DNA of 64,000 nt, from the NCBI RefSeq assembly GCF_000019525.1, contig NC_010506.1:4836001-4900000 (forward strand), in the 5' to 3' direction. Source of the stretch: Shewanella woodyi ATCC 51908 (GTDB taxonomy: Bacteria; Pseudomonadota; Gammaproteobacteria; Enterobacterales; Shewanellaceae). How positions within the stretch are numbered: the first letter of the stretch is position 1; every line of letters starts with the position of its first letter. The translations under genes and the position numbers were made by a program. The notes below the pieces were generated by a model. That model was not told where the DNA came from and did not search any database. It saw nothing but the letters and a program-made list of their open reading frames with translations. Positions 9,164 through 17,168 of the stretch are shown here, piece by piece.

Positions 9164-9196
9164 AAACCATTGTTAGCAATAACAGTGGTTTTTTTA
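9164..9196 (+). terminator. Terminator of 6S RNA (unit 1)
   Basis: AACCATTGTTA-GCAA-TAACAGTGGTT forms a hairpin with one G-U pair and runs directly into seven Ts. It lies 14 bases after the 6S closing stem. Confidence 0.85.
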
Positions 9197-9350
9197 TGTC
9201 TGAACAAAAGCACGGTTCAAGGGACTCTCGACCAAAGCTTGGCGGTAACGGTAGTTTGGAGAAGCAATTTAAATAAAGAAAGCTGCGAGCTGCGAGCCGC
9301 GGGTTTCGAGTAAAAGAGAGAAACCATTGTTAGCAATAGCAGTGGTTTTT
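9195..9350 (+). repeat. Partial duplicate of the 6S RNA 3' end with its own terminator (unit 2)
   Basis: This 156-base unit contains GGTTCAAGGG, then GGTAACGGTAGTTTGGAGA and AGCAATTTA, matching the 3' arm of 6S RNA (9111-9151). It ends with a near copy of the 6S terminator at 9321-9350. The 5' arm and central bubble of 6S are absent, so it is not a second full 6S gene. A GC-rich CGAGC-type repeat sits at 9281-9310 inside it. Confidence 0.85.
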
Positions 9351-9506
9351 TATGTCTGAACAAAAGCACGGTTCAAGGGACTCTCGACCAAAGCTTGGCA
9401 ATAACGGTAGTTTGGAGAGCAATTTAAATAAAGAAAGAAGGTTCTAGGACCTAGGTTCGAGCTTCGAACAGCAAATTAGCCATCACATAACCCTGATGGC
9501 TTTTTT
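9351..9506 (+). repeat. Second partial duplicate of the 6S RNA 3' end (unit 3)
   Basis: Also 156 bases. The first 48 (9351-9398) repeat 9195-9242 exactly. TAACGGTAGTTTGGAGAGCA and ATTTA again copy the 6S 3' arm. This unit ends with a different terminator, AGCCATCA / TGATGGCT plus six Ts at 9478-9506, and contains a CTAGGACCTAG word of a dispersed repeat family. Confidence 0.85.
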
Positions 9507-9679
9507 GTATCTGAACGAAAGCAGGGTTCAAACAGCTAATGATTAAAGAGGTAAGTACACTTAGATTCTTCAGGCTGATCAGTAAAATCGTATCAGGATA
9601 CATTTGGATACAGAGTGAAAAGAATAGCTCGAATATAGTAGCTCTACAGTCACTCGATACAGTTTTTAAGGATCACACC

Positions 9680-10453
9680 ATGAAAAAATTATGCTTCGCT
9701 ATCTCTGCAGTCCTACTGTCTAGCCATGCCTTCGCTGCAGATAACACTTATATCCGTAACGGTAATATATACAGCCACCAAGGAAAATTCTTTGCAGGTG
9801 CTGGCGTAGCAACTGGCAGTGAGCTCTATAAAGGCCAAGATAATACAACAGGCGTTTATTTTAACGGTGGTTACCACGGCGAAGATTTTAACGCCGATCT
9901 AGCAGGCATCAACTACCGCTTTTTAGGTGACAACAACAGCAAGATAAACTTCAGTGTTTTTGCCGTAGGTAACCCAGGTTTTGACGCAAAAGATGCCGAT
10001 GTGCTAGCTGGTATGAAAGATCGTAAAGTCAGTGGTGATTTAGGTTTGAACGTCGATATAAGGCTTGGAAATGGAACCTTGTCAACTAAGTTCCAACATG
10101 ATGTAACCGATGTATACGGCGGCTATCAAGCAGATATCACATACTATCTCCCTATGAACATCGGCTTCGCAGATATCGTTCCTTACGCTGGCGTACACTA
10201 TTTCAGTCAAGATTATGTTGATTACTACACCGGAGTATCCAAGGCCGATGCCACAACCAAGCGCCCAGAATTTAAAGGCAAGGATGCATTTACCTATCAA
10301 GCGGGTTATGTAATGGTCGTACCGATCACTGATCACCTCGACATTACTCAAGCGGCAGGCTACTCCCATCTAACATCAGAAATAGCTGATTCTCCCCTTG
10401 TCGATAGCAAAAACCAATGGATTACCACACTTGGTGTCAGCTACAGTTTTTAG
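9680..10453 (+). CDS. MipA/OmpV family outer-membrane protein
   Basis: The product is 257 residues from the ATG at 9680, preceded by AAGGA. An upstream in-frame extension to 9539 reads through the repeat region and lacks a ribosome site. A signal peptide (KKLCFAISAVLLSSHAFAAD) is followed by many alternating beta strands and a final YSF, the C-terminal aromatic expected of outer-membrane beta barrels. Family members are scaffold or porin-like barrels; the substrate is unknown. It lies 11 bases upstream of a small lipoprotein gene, so the two are probably co-transcribed. A second MipA-like gene is at 13408-14277. Confidence 0.85.
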   Translation: MKKLCFAISAVLLSSHAFAADNTYIRNGNIYSHQGKFFAGAGVATGSELYKGQDNTTGVYFNGGYHGEDFNADLAGINYRFLGDNNSKINFSVFAVGNPGFDAKDADVLAGMKDRKVSGDLGLNVDIRLGNGTLSTKFQHDVTDVYGGYQADITYYLPMNIGFADIVPYAGVHYFSQDYVDYYTGVSKADATTKRPEFKGKDAFTYQAGYVMVVPITDHLDITQAAGYSHLTSEIADSPLVDSKNQWITTLGVSYSF

Positions 10454-10464
10454 TGAGAAATATT

Positions 10465-10920
10465 ATGAAATCATTAAGAAATTTATCCGTAACCCTCGTA
10501 CTAGCACTAATATTGAGCGCTTGTGCCACTCCTTACGATACAGAAAAAAGCTTTTGGACTTTCGGTAAAGGCTTTGAAACAGTGCAAATAGCACCTGACA
10601 GCTGGCAGATAAGTTTTGTTGGCAACACCAACACTGACAGAGCATTAACACGAAAATATGTCATGCTAAAATCGGCAGAGGTTTGTAAGCAAGCTGGTTA
10701 TCGTTACTTTACCTTTACTAATGAGCAAACCAATCGCGATTCAATTGGACAGTTCGGTATAGGGAGCAGCAATAGTGATATTTTATGGGGCAGCTCAACC
10801 TATGACAAAGAGACCTCTTCGGTCGTTGAAGTCACTGGATTCAATAGCAACACCACAGACTCAGGTGGCAGAGTGTATGACGTCAACTACATTTTGAGCC
10901 ATGTGAGTACTGAGAGTTAA
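10465..10920 (+). CDS. Lipoprotein resembling the CC0125/CC1285 family
   Basis: The product is 151 residues from the ATG at 10465; an upstream in-frame start inside the preceding gene is unlikely. The N-terminus has a lipoprotein signal with lipobox LSAC. The mature part contains the WQISFVGNTNTD and LKSAEVCKQAGYRYFTF segments, which recall CC0125/CC1285-type lipoproteins whose role is unknown. It probably forms a two-gene operon with the MipA-like gene upstream and ends before a strong terminator. Confidence 0.75.
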   Translation: MKSLRNLSVTLVLALILSACATPYDTEKSFWTFGKGFETVQIAPDSWQISFVGNTNTDRALTRKYVMLKSAEVCKQAGYRYFTFTNEQTNRDSIGQFGIGSSNSDILWGSSTYDKETSSVVEVTGFNSNTTDSGGRVYDVNYILSHVSTES

Positions 10921-10942
10921 GCAGTAGCAACTGCATTGAATA

Positions 10943-10974
10943 TAAGCGCCTTACTTTAAGGCGCTTTCTCTTTT
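10943..10974 (+). terminator. Terminator after the MipA-lipoprotein pair
   Basis: AAGCGCCTTA-CTT-TAAGGCGCTT forms a 10-bp stem followed by a T-rich stretch (TCTCTTTT). It separates this pair from the convergent rstB-like gene. Confidence 0.88.
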
Positions 10975-11005
10975 ACAATTTTTAATTAAGACGGTTTATA
11001 AAGTT

Positions 11006-12307
11006 CTATTTTTCTGAGCCTTTAAAAGATGTAAACCTAAGCGACATGCGCGCACCACCAAGCGTAGGAGCATGGCCAATCGCTAATGTTGAACCCATCC
11101 ACAAACCAATACGGCTTACAATTGCCAGCCCCATGCCATGTCCAGAATTATCACGACTCTGTTTACCACGAACAAAAGGTTTAATGATCTGCTCAGCTTC
11201 CTCTGCATCTATGCCTGGACCGTCATCATCAATATGGATCCACACTTGATCAGCCTCGACCACCAGCAATACTTGCACCTTTGATTGACCAAAGCCTTGA
11301 GCATTATTGAGCAAGTTACTCACTTGCATCGATAAATATTTAGGATCGCTATTAACAATGACTGACTGAGGCAAAGGTACAAAACTAACAGAGCAAGCAG
11401 CACTATTGTGCTTAGCGAGTTTCTGCTCTAGCCACGCATTTAGCTCTATCGGTTGAATCTCTGGCTGAATATTAGCTTGATCAAGACGAGCATAGCTTAG
11501 AAGCGTCATCACCAGCTCCTCCATAGTGTCGAGATCTCGATTTAATCGCTGGAAGTATTTCTCTCGTAACTGCTCATTTTGATTCTCCTCTAACACCTCA
11601 ATACCAAACCTAAGTCGTGCGATTGGTGTTTTCAAATCATGGGACACAGCTCGACTCAGTAGTTTATTATCATCAACTAACTGCTGGATCCTATCCGCCA
11701 TACGATTAAATTCGGTCTCTATTGAACCTATATAGGAGGTCTTATTAAGTTTGATTCTTTGCCCTAACTCTCCCATACCAAACGCTTTAGCAGTTTGGCT
11801 TAAATTCAGTAGCTGACGGATCAAGGGGGATACCCACAAGAATAAAATAGCAACCACACCCACATAAAAGATCATGGTATAGAGCTTATTTAAACTTAAG
11901 CTATCATCAGTTGACGTCACCAATTTGGTACTAATGTTGAGCACTTGTCCTGTATTGGGTAATCGGTAATGTAGAGAGATCCCTTCAGCTGACTCAAGTA
12001 ACAGAGATGCTTCGGTATTAAACTGAGATTGCAGTGATGAAGGGAGAATAAACTCTGTTTCGGCTATCAGTGATAGCTTCTCTGAGTTGGATAGATTCCA
12101 GCTATCAATAAAACTACCATCGGCTTGATCATTATCTAAGCTTTTCGCTAAGGCAGCCCCAATCAATTTCAGTGCTCTTAGGTGTTCGACCGTTGTTAGC
12201 TCTTGTGTATCAGAACTTTGTAGGTTTGCAAATTCACTAATAGACCAACCTAAACTGGCAATTGAGGCTAACACCACTAGAACCAGTGAGGCGATGAGCT
12301 TCTTCAT
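11006..12307 (-). CDS. rstB: Sensor histidine kinase, RstB-like
   Basis: The product is 433 residues. It has an N-terminal membrane segment, a periplasmic sensing stretch, a second membrane segment near residue 150, a HAMP linker, the H-box AVSHDLKTPIARLRFGIEVLE with the phospho-accepting His, an N-box (SNLLNNAQ) and the ATP lid motifs DDDGPGID and GHGMGLAIVSR. The H-box flank and the LDQ segment are like RstB of enteric bacteria. Its ATG overlaps the stop of the response-regulator gene by 4 bases (ATGA), so the pair is translationally coupled. It is the last gene of a mipA-DUF3019-rstA-rstB operon. The stimulus is unknown. Confidence 0.88.
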   Translation of the reverse strand: MKKLIASLVLVVLASIASLGWSISEFANLQSSDTQELTTVEHLRALKLIGAALAKSLDNDQADGSFIDSWNLSNSEKLSLIAETEFILPSSLQSQFNTEASLLLESAEGISLHYRLPNTGQVLNISTKLVTSTDDSLSLNKLYTMIFYVGVVAILFLWVSPLIRQLLNLSQTAKAFGMGELGQRIKLNKTSYIGSIETEFNRMADRIQQLVDDNKLLSRAVSHDLKTPIARLRFGIEVLEENQNEQLREKYFQRLNRDLDTMEELVMTLLSYARLDQANIQPEIQPIELNAWLEQKLAKHNSAACSVSFVPLPQSVIVNSDPKYLSMQVSNLLNNAQGFGQSKVQVLLVVEADQVWIHIDDDGPGIDAEEAEQIIKPFVRGKQSRDNSGHGMGLAIVSRIGLWMGSTLAIGHAPTLGGARMSLRFTSFKGSEK

Positions 12308-13008
12308 AACATTGCTTCATCATCGTCGCGACAAAATAGATAACCTTTTCCGCGAATGGTTTTGATTTTATAGGGCTGACTTTTGGCTTCCTGTAATTTT
12401 TTACGTAATCGTGACACTCGAATATCAACCGAGCGGTCAAGGCCATCATACTCTATACCACGAAGCTCAGACACTAAGTCGATACGACTAACCACTTTTC
12501 CCGCTTGCAGTGCAAGCAACCAAAATACATCAAACTCATTGGCATTAAGATCTAACAACTCATCATCAACCATGACAGACTTAGCAGCTGCATTTAAGAT
12601 AAGAGATTCAAATACCAGCTGCTGCTTAAGTTTGTCATCAATGGCACGGCGCAGTAACGCTTTAATACGAGCTAACATAACTTTTGGGCGAATAGGTTTA
12701 GTGAGATAATCGTCGGCCCCCACTTCTAGGCCTTGGATCTCATCTCCATCCTCGACACAAGCGGTCATAAATAGAATGGGGCCAGCATAGAATGCACGAG
12801 CCTCTTTACATACATCAAAGCCATTTTTAACCGGTAACATAACATCGAGCAAAACAAGATCGGGCTGCTCCTCAGCAATCATCTCTAAGGCAAAGTCTCC
12901 TTGACTGGCAACCGTGACTTGATAGCCATGATCGAGTAAGTAATCGCTAACCCACTCAGCCAGCGATATATCATCTTCGACCACCAAAATATGCTTTTCT
13001 GCAGACAT
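12304..13008 (-). CDS. rstA: Response regulator, RstA-like (OmpR family)
   Basis: The product is 234 residues. The receiver domain has the acidic pocket EDD at 11-13, the phospho-acceptor Asp55 in LVLLDVMLP and the conserved Lys in YLTKP. The C-terminal winged helix carries LRGIEYDGLDRSVD and SRLRKKL, followed by YKIKTIRGKGYLF, very close to the DNA-binding domain of RstA. It starts 2 bases after the DUF3019 gene and overlaps rstB. The layout suggests that the regulator controls its own operon, including the outer-membrane protein at 13408-14277. Confidence 0.9.
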   Translation of the reverse strand: MSAEKHILVVEDDISLAEWVSDYLLDHGYQVTVASQGDFALEMIAEEQPDLVLLDVMLPVKNGFDVCKEARAFYAGPILFMTACVEDGDEIQGLEVGADDYLTKPIRPKVMLARIKALLRRAIDDKLKQQLVFESLILNAAAKSVMVDDELLDLNANEFDVFWLLALQAGKVVSRIDLVSELRGIEYDGLDRSVDIRVSRLRKKLQEAKSQPYKIKTIRGKGYLFCRDDDEAML

Positions 13009-13010
13009 AG

Positions 13011-13400
13011 CTAAAATAATCTCCAGCCAGACTGACTCTGTTTAGGTGCTTTATACACCCAAGTCACCACCACCTTAACCTCCGCTAAAGGCTCGGCTTC
13101 ATCATTTCGGATTAAACTAAAGGTTGTGGTACTGTCGCCTTCGAAACTATATTGATACTTCTGTACTGCTTGACCATTCCAACAGGCTAACTGATGCAGG
13201 CTTTGCGACATGACTAAACAGTAACTGCCTACTTGCGGTGTCTGCCACTGAAACAGTACATCCTGATAGCAGGTCTGTCCCTTATGCAACGCAACACATC
13301 GCTCAGGGGTTGCAGTAAACACGATTGAGCTATCTTGACTCAAAGCGGGCAAGGGAGTGATTAAACAGAGTAATAGCAACCAGAGGCTTAACTTATCCAT
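13011..13400 (-). CDS. DUF3019 family secreted protein
   Basis: The product is 129 residues from the ATG at 13398-13400, chosen because AGGCGG precedes it; upstream in-frame starts overlap the mipA stop and lack a ribosome site. A signal peptide (LWLLLLCLITPLPALSQ) precedes a mature domain with the family pattern CVALHKGQTCYQDVLFQW. Four cysteines, including CY at 'GQTCYQ' and 'GSYCLVM', suggest disulfides and a periplasmic location. The function is unknown. DUF3019 genes often travel with MipA-like and RstAB-like genes in Shewanella, as here. Confidence 0.82.
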   Translation of the reverse strand: MDKLSLWLLLLCLITPLPALSQDSSIVFTATPERCVALHKGQTCYQDVLFQWQTPQVGSYCLVMSQSLHQLACWNGQAVQKYQYSFEGDSTTTFSLIRNDEAEPLAEVKVVVTWVYKAPKQSQSGWRLF

Positions 13401-13407
13401 ACGCCGC

Positions 13408-14277
13408 CTAAAATACATAGCTGATTGAGGCGTTAAAAAACGACACATGACCAGCTTGATTAAAGGGGCTGTCAGTCACTTCGTCAGACAATACATTGAA
13501 TCGATACATGGCACGGAATACAAGACTTTCGCTCAGAGGATAAGCAACACCAAACTCCATACCATAATGAAACGAGCTATCGGGGTGATACTCAGGGAAT
13601 CGTGTTGTCGCCTCATCGCTACTCACACCAAACAGGTGGTTATTCAAGGTCGCCGAAGCGTACTCAACACTGGCCAGCGCATGAAAGTTCCAGTTGCGAA
13701 CCTGCCAAGATTTCCCTAACCGAGCTGAGCTTTGGAGCCCTTGATCATCATAATAATCACTCACTATGCGATACTGAAATACGTAGTGATCATCCCAATA
13801 TCGTGTGGCACGAAAGCCTGCCCCAACATAGATGGAGTCTTCTGACATCAAATAGAGATCACGCTCGGCCTCATTGAGCATTTTAGGATCTATTCCTTCT
13901 GGACGTGCCCAAGAGCTTTGAAGATTAGCGACTAGAAGGTCGAGCGACCAGTTCTCTGAATTCCAAAAGTTATACCCCAGATTAATGCCATCTTGAGATT
14001 GATGTAGCATCTCAACAAAGAGCCCTTTGTACTGGTACATGCCACTTAGTAGCAATGAGGGTTGTATGGTTTGATGATCTGTTTGTCGAACATCAATTTT
14101 ATTCACCCCATAGACACTCGCTCCCAGTTCAAAGTAACCACCATTAACAAGACGGTTATCTTCTCGTCCAGTAACACTGTTAGCGATATCTGATGCGCGG
14201 GAAACTTGAGGCGCAAAGGCCAATATTAGTAAAAGCATCGTCAGAATAAATGGCCAGCGATGAGAAAGATTGTTCAT
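13408..14277 (-). CDS. MipA/OmpV family outer-membrane protein, first gene of a four-gene operon
   Basis: The product is 289 residues with a signal peptide ending at SRA-SD, many amphipathic beta strands and a C-terminal aromatic residue (ISYVF). It contains the family segment LNNHLFGVSSDEA and the following FPEYHPDSS stretch, which match MipA/OmpV proteins better than the shorter paralogue at 9680-10453. Its stop is 7 bases from the DUF3019 start, and the operon continues into rstA and rstB. A role as an envelope component that the two-component system senses or controls is inference. Start ATG at 14275-14277. Confidence 0.88.
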   Translation of the reverse strand: MNNLSHRWPFILTMLLLILAFAPQVSRASDIANSVTGREDNRLVNGGYFELGASVYGVNKIDVRQTDHQTIQPSLLLSGMYQYKGLFVEMLHQSQDGINLGYNFWNSENWSLDLLVANLQSSWARPEGIDPKMLNEAERDLYLMSEDSIYVGAGFRATRYWDDHYVFQYRIVSDYYDDQGLQSSARLGKSWQVRNWNFHALASVEYASATLNNHLFGVSSDEATTRFPEYHPDSSFHYGMEFGVAYPLSESLVFRAMYRFNVLSDEVTDSPFNQAGHVSFFNASISYVF

Positions 14278-14487
14278 GAAATGACGTTACTTATGAGTAA
14301 GTTGTGGAGAGGAGTGAACAAAAGCATAGGTCCATTTGGTTGGCGCATAATGACATCCTTTTATTTTTTACTAAATAGAGGCTCTGTCTTCATATTACGC
14401 CAACAAGCTTAAAGCTAAAGCGAAATAGTGTCCACTCTACTCTTGTGCTCTCCTGCGCTAAATGGACTACACAAATTATTGCTATAT

Positions 14488-15201
14488 TTAACTCTGCCAC
14501 TGTTTTAATGAGAGGCACTTGCCCTGCAAAATCACTCTGCCATTATTATCAGCGATCAGCTCCATCCACACCGCACCTTGAATAAATTGCCATTGGGAGT
14601 CTGTCAGCTGAAACTGCTGGGTATCTTGGCTTTGAACTGGCCCCATTGAGCGTTTACGGCCACGGCTATCGGTGATCCATAAACTAGCAGGCTCGGCTGA
14701 TTCAGACCATGGCTGAGTCAGGTGCAAGGTCATCATCCAAGGAGCATCTTCTGCATCTGTGGCGCGATGAACAGCCGCCGCTAGACTTGCCTCAGTGTCA
14801 TCAGCATTTAGAATACCGACATAACTGATGGGTACATATTCTGACAAAGTATCTTGGTCAGGAAGATAAACCTGCGCTGTGATTGTCACAAGCAAAGAGA
14901 GTGCTAATGCGGCAGAAGTGGCTCTCCAATAGTTAATTTTTTGCCACCAACGCTCTACTTGCCAGCCAAGGCGTAATTGGATCTGTTTCCAACTCTTAGC
15001 ACTAGGTGCATCTTGCGCCAGATTTGCATTGAGCAGCTTAAAATCGGCCTCAGCAATTAACAGTTGCGCCTCGAGTTCAGGCAGCTGTTGCAGTAATCCT
15101 CTCATCCGCAATCGAGCCCGATAGCTCATCAAACCGCTAACATAACTATGAATAAGCTGTTTCTGCAAAGCTGGGTCGTAATACCTTAATGGGATACGCA
15201 T
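14488..15201 (-). CDS. Anti-sigma factor, RskA-like
   Basis: The product is 237 residues from the ATG at 15199-15201, overlapping the end of the sigma-factor gene. A cytoplasmic N-terminal helical domain of about 100 residues is followed by a single membrane segment (ATSAALALSLLVTITAQVYL) and a periplasmic domain with RskA-like features such as SLWITDSRGRKRSMGPV. The layout is that of a membrane anti-sigma factor holding the partner ECF sigma at its N-terminus. An in-frame TTG 33 bases upstream is a less likely start. The signal that releases the sigma factor cannot be read from sequence. Confidence 0.83.
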   Translation of the reverse strand: MRIPLRYYDPALQKQLIHSYVSGLMSYRARLRMRGLLQQLPELEAQLLIAEADFKLLNANLAQDAPSAKSWKQIQLRLGWQVERWWQKINYWRATSAALALSLLVTITAQVYLPDQDTLSEYVPISYVGILNADDTEASLAAAVHRATDAEDAPWMMTLHLTQPWSESAEPASLWITDSRGRKRSMGPVQSQDTQQFQLTDSQWQFIQGAVWMELIADNNGRVILQGKCLSLKQWQS

Positions 15202-15722
15202 TGTTGCATGAACTCCATTCCGCGCCTTAACCAAGACTTGATGGTTCCTAGTGGGTGTGACAAAACCCCCACAAGTTCTCGCTGTTCATAACCATAACAG
15301 TAACTCAAGATCACTGCTTGGCGCTGATCACCTTTAAGTTGTGATAAACAGTTATCGACTCTGCCTTGGGTGTGGCTACTTGACGAAAACATGTTGCTCT
15401 CCGTCACATCAAGTTCTATCTCCCGCTCGGTATGATGCTCAGTTCGACGTTTCGAGCTGCGCCTCAGATGATCCAGCGCTAGATGACGGGCAATAGTGTA
15501 GCTCCAGGTATAAGCTCCACTTTTATTCAGATCATAGCGAGAAGCTTGCTCCCAGATCCGCACAAAAGTGTCTTGAAGCAGATCTTCTGCTAGCTGTCGA
15601 TCATGCATAAGCTGCATTAATACAGGAAAAATCTTAGGCGAAAGACTCAGGTATAAAGACTTAAACGCTTCTCTATCTCCCATCGCCGTTCGCGCTAATA
15701 ACATCTCGTCAGTTTCGTTCAA
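15186..15722 (-). CDS. ECF-family RNA polymerase sigma factor
   Basis: The product is 178 residues. Region 2 includes AEDLLQDTFVRIWEQ and the Trp-containing DNA-melting segment AYTWSYTIARHLALDHLRR. Region 4 has LKGDQRQAVILSYCYG and the recognition helix GTIKSWLRRG. The 5' end offers a TTG at 15720-15722 with AAGAGAG upstream, or an ATG at 15702-15704 without a clear ribosome site; I prefer the TTG. The anti-sigma gene overlaps its 3' end, and a YceI-family gene lies 50 bases upstream on the same strand. This suggests an autoregulated yceI-sigma-antisigma unit. Confidence 0.9.
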   Translation of the reverse strand: MNETDEMLLARTAMGDREAFKSLYLSLSPKIFPVLMQLMHDRQLAEDLLQDTFVRIWEQASRYDLNKSGAYTWSYTIARHLALDHLRRSSKRRTEHHTEREIELDVTESNMFSSSSHTQGRVDNCLSQLKGDQRQAVILSYCYGYEQRELVGVLSHPLGTIKSWLRRGMEFMQQCVSH

Positions 15723-15772
15723 TTAAAGTGCTCTCTTAACATATCTTTTAAATGAGACCAGTTATCGACCCA

Positions 15773-16369
15773 TTAACGCTCAGTAAAGGTGCCATAAAAC
15801 GTAATTGGGATCTGTTGATTAATGGATGCTAAGCCCATCACCTCAATGAGTTTCTCAACTCCAAGGTTCATATCGAGTTGCTTAATATCAAGCAAAATAG
15901 GCGTAAGCGTGGAAACATGAAGTGCGCCATCGGCACTCTTCACTAGCTGAAGTTCTGCCTTTAATGTTAGTACTTTCCCGTGTGTTTTTAATATCAATGC
16001 CTGAGTAATTCCCTTAGGTTTACCTATAGCTAAATCCTTGAGCTCTAATTTCGATATCTGACCTGAAATCTCAACTCTGCTGTATTTCTCCACCTGAAAA
16101 ACCCAATCACGAAGGCGTTGATCTCGAATTGGTACTTGAGTATTCACACTCTCAAGCTGAACCATTAACATGAATTCTCCGTCATCAGAAACGGTGCCAG
16201 ATAATGTATTAAAACCTGAAACTTCTGTAATACTCTGTTTATTGATCAACACTTTAGTCGATAAAAAGTTCAACGCAGCTGAGTTTGAATCCAATGTCCA
16301 TTGAGCAGAGGCTTGAGTTGATCCAAGTAACGCGATAGATAAAAGTAAAGTGGCAAAAGTGGTTTTCAT
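15773..16369 (-). CDS. YceI family periplasmic protein
   Basis: The product is 198 residues with a signal peptide (TTFATLLLSIALLGSTQASA) and the YceI lipocalin-like domain: WTLDSNSAALNFLSTK at the mature N-terminus, VQLESVNTQVPIRDQRLRDW in the middle and IPITFYGTF at the end. Family members bind isoprenoid-type lipids in the periplasm; the ligand here is unknown. It is the first gene of the likely operon with the ECF sigma and anti-sigma genes and may be part of their regulon. Confidence 0.88.
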   Translation of the reverse strand: MKTTFATLLLSIALLGSTQASAQWTLDSNSAALNFLSTKVLINKQSITEVSGFNTLSGTVSDDGEFMLMVQLESVNTQVPIRDQRLRDWVFQVEKYSRVEISGQISKLELKDLAIGKPKGITQALILKTHGKVLTLKAELQLVKSADGALHVSTLTPILLDIKQLDMNLGVEKLIEVMGLASINQQIPITFYGTFTER

Positions 16370-16422
16370 AAATAGCTCTCTTGATTAATAACTACCACTT
16401 ATACGAACAAGCTCTCTGAGTG

Positions 16423-16448
16423 GATGCAGATGATTGCATCTATTTTTT
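16423..16448 (+). terminator. Orphan plus-strand terminator upstream of ygfA
   Basis: GATGCA-GATGAT-TGCATC followed by seven Ts after one A. No plus-strand gene precedes it for over 5 kb, because the genes immediately to the left are on the minus strand. It could attenuate a ygfA leader or be a relic of the ssrS-ygfA junction before the accessory block was inserted. Confidence 0.6.
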
Positions 16449-16574
16449 AAGGCTTAATTCAATTAAACAAACGCGCCATTACCTTTATCCAAATGGATGG
16501 GTAGTGTTAAGCTGATTAAGTAGCATTAGAAAAAGGCGACCGCTTTGCACCAAGGAACCACTCCTCCACAAAAG

Positions 16575-17168
16575 ATGACCAGCTCTGCGACCATAAAACG
16601 CAGCGAGATAAGATCCAATATTCGCGCAGCCAGACGCAATATCTCCCCTCAGCAACAAGCTTGTTTTGGTCAGCAAGCCTGTGCACATATGCTCACTAAA
16701 CTTGAGGAGCTTAAGGTAAAACGTCTAGCCCTCTACCTAACCAATGATGGCGAACTGGACACCCAGCCATTAATTAAGGCTTTATGGCAAAATGATATCG
16801 AGGTTTATCTGCCAAGGCTTCACCCCTTTAGTCAAGGCAACCTGCTTTTTTTAGCCTATAGATCAAACACCAGCTTGGTACAAAACTCCCTTAAGATTTG
16901 GGAGCCAAAACTGGATATTACTCAGATGATTTTGCCCCATCAATTAGATGTGATTGTCACACCTTTAGTGGCGTTCGATGAGGCTGGAAATCGTATGGGA
17001 ATGGGTGGGGGATTTTATGACAGAACGCTGATGAATTGGGAGCGAATGGGTTCACCACTTCCTATTGGTTATGCTCATGACTGCCAGCAAGTCAATCGTT
17101 TACCTTGTGAGCATTGGGATATCCCCCTGCCAATGATTATCACCCCTACTAAAACATGGAAGTTTTAA
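16575..17168 (+). CDS. ygfA: 5-formyltetrahydrofolate cyclo-ligase
   Basis: The product is 197 residues from the ATG at 16575; an upstream in-frame TTG at 16545 is possible. The family motifs are plain: DGELDTQPLI, YLPRLHPFSQGNLLF, ITPLVAFDEAGNRMGMGGGFYDRTL-type segments (here VTPLVAFDEAG and GMGGGFYDRTL) and GYAHDCQ. The enzyme uses ATP to convert 5-formyl-THF to 5,10-methenyl-THF. In E. coli it is the gene directly after 6S RNA and is read with it. Here a block of about 7 kb separates them. The last 4 bases overlap the convergent gene at 17165. Confidence 0.93.
   Translation: MTSSATIKRSEIRSNIRAARRNISPQQQACFGQQACAHMLTKLEELKVKRLALYLTNDGELDTQPLIKALWQNDIEVYLPRLHPFSQGNLLFLAYRSNTSLVQNSLKIWEPKLDITQMILPHQLDVIVTPLVAFDEAGNRMGMGGGFYDRTLMNWERMGSPLPIGYAHDCQQVNRLPCEHWDIPLPMIITPTKTWKF

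Noticed and set aside
8968..9276. 102-codon frame overlapping 6S RNA
   Set aside because: The stretch is explained by 6S RNA structure and its terminator; the frame runs through both.
9539..9679. Longer start for the MipA-like gene at 9539
   Set aside because: The extension lacks a ribosome site and would remove the signal peptide from the N-terminus; the ATG at 9680 has both.
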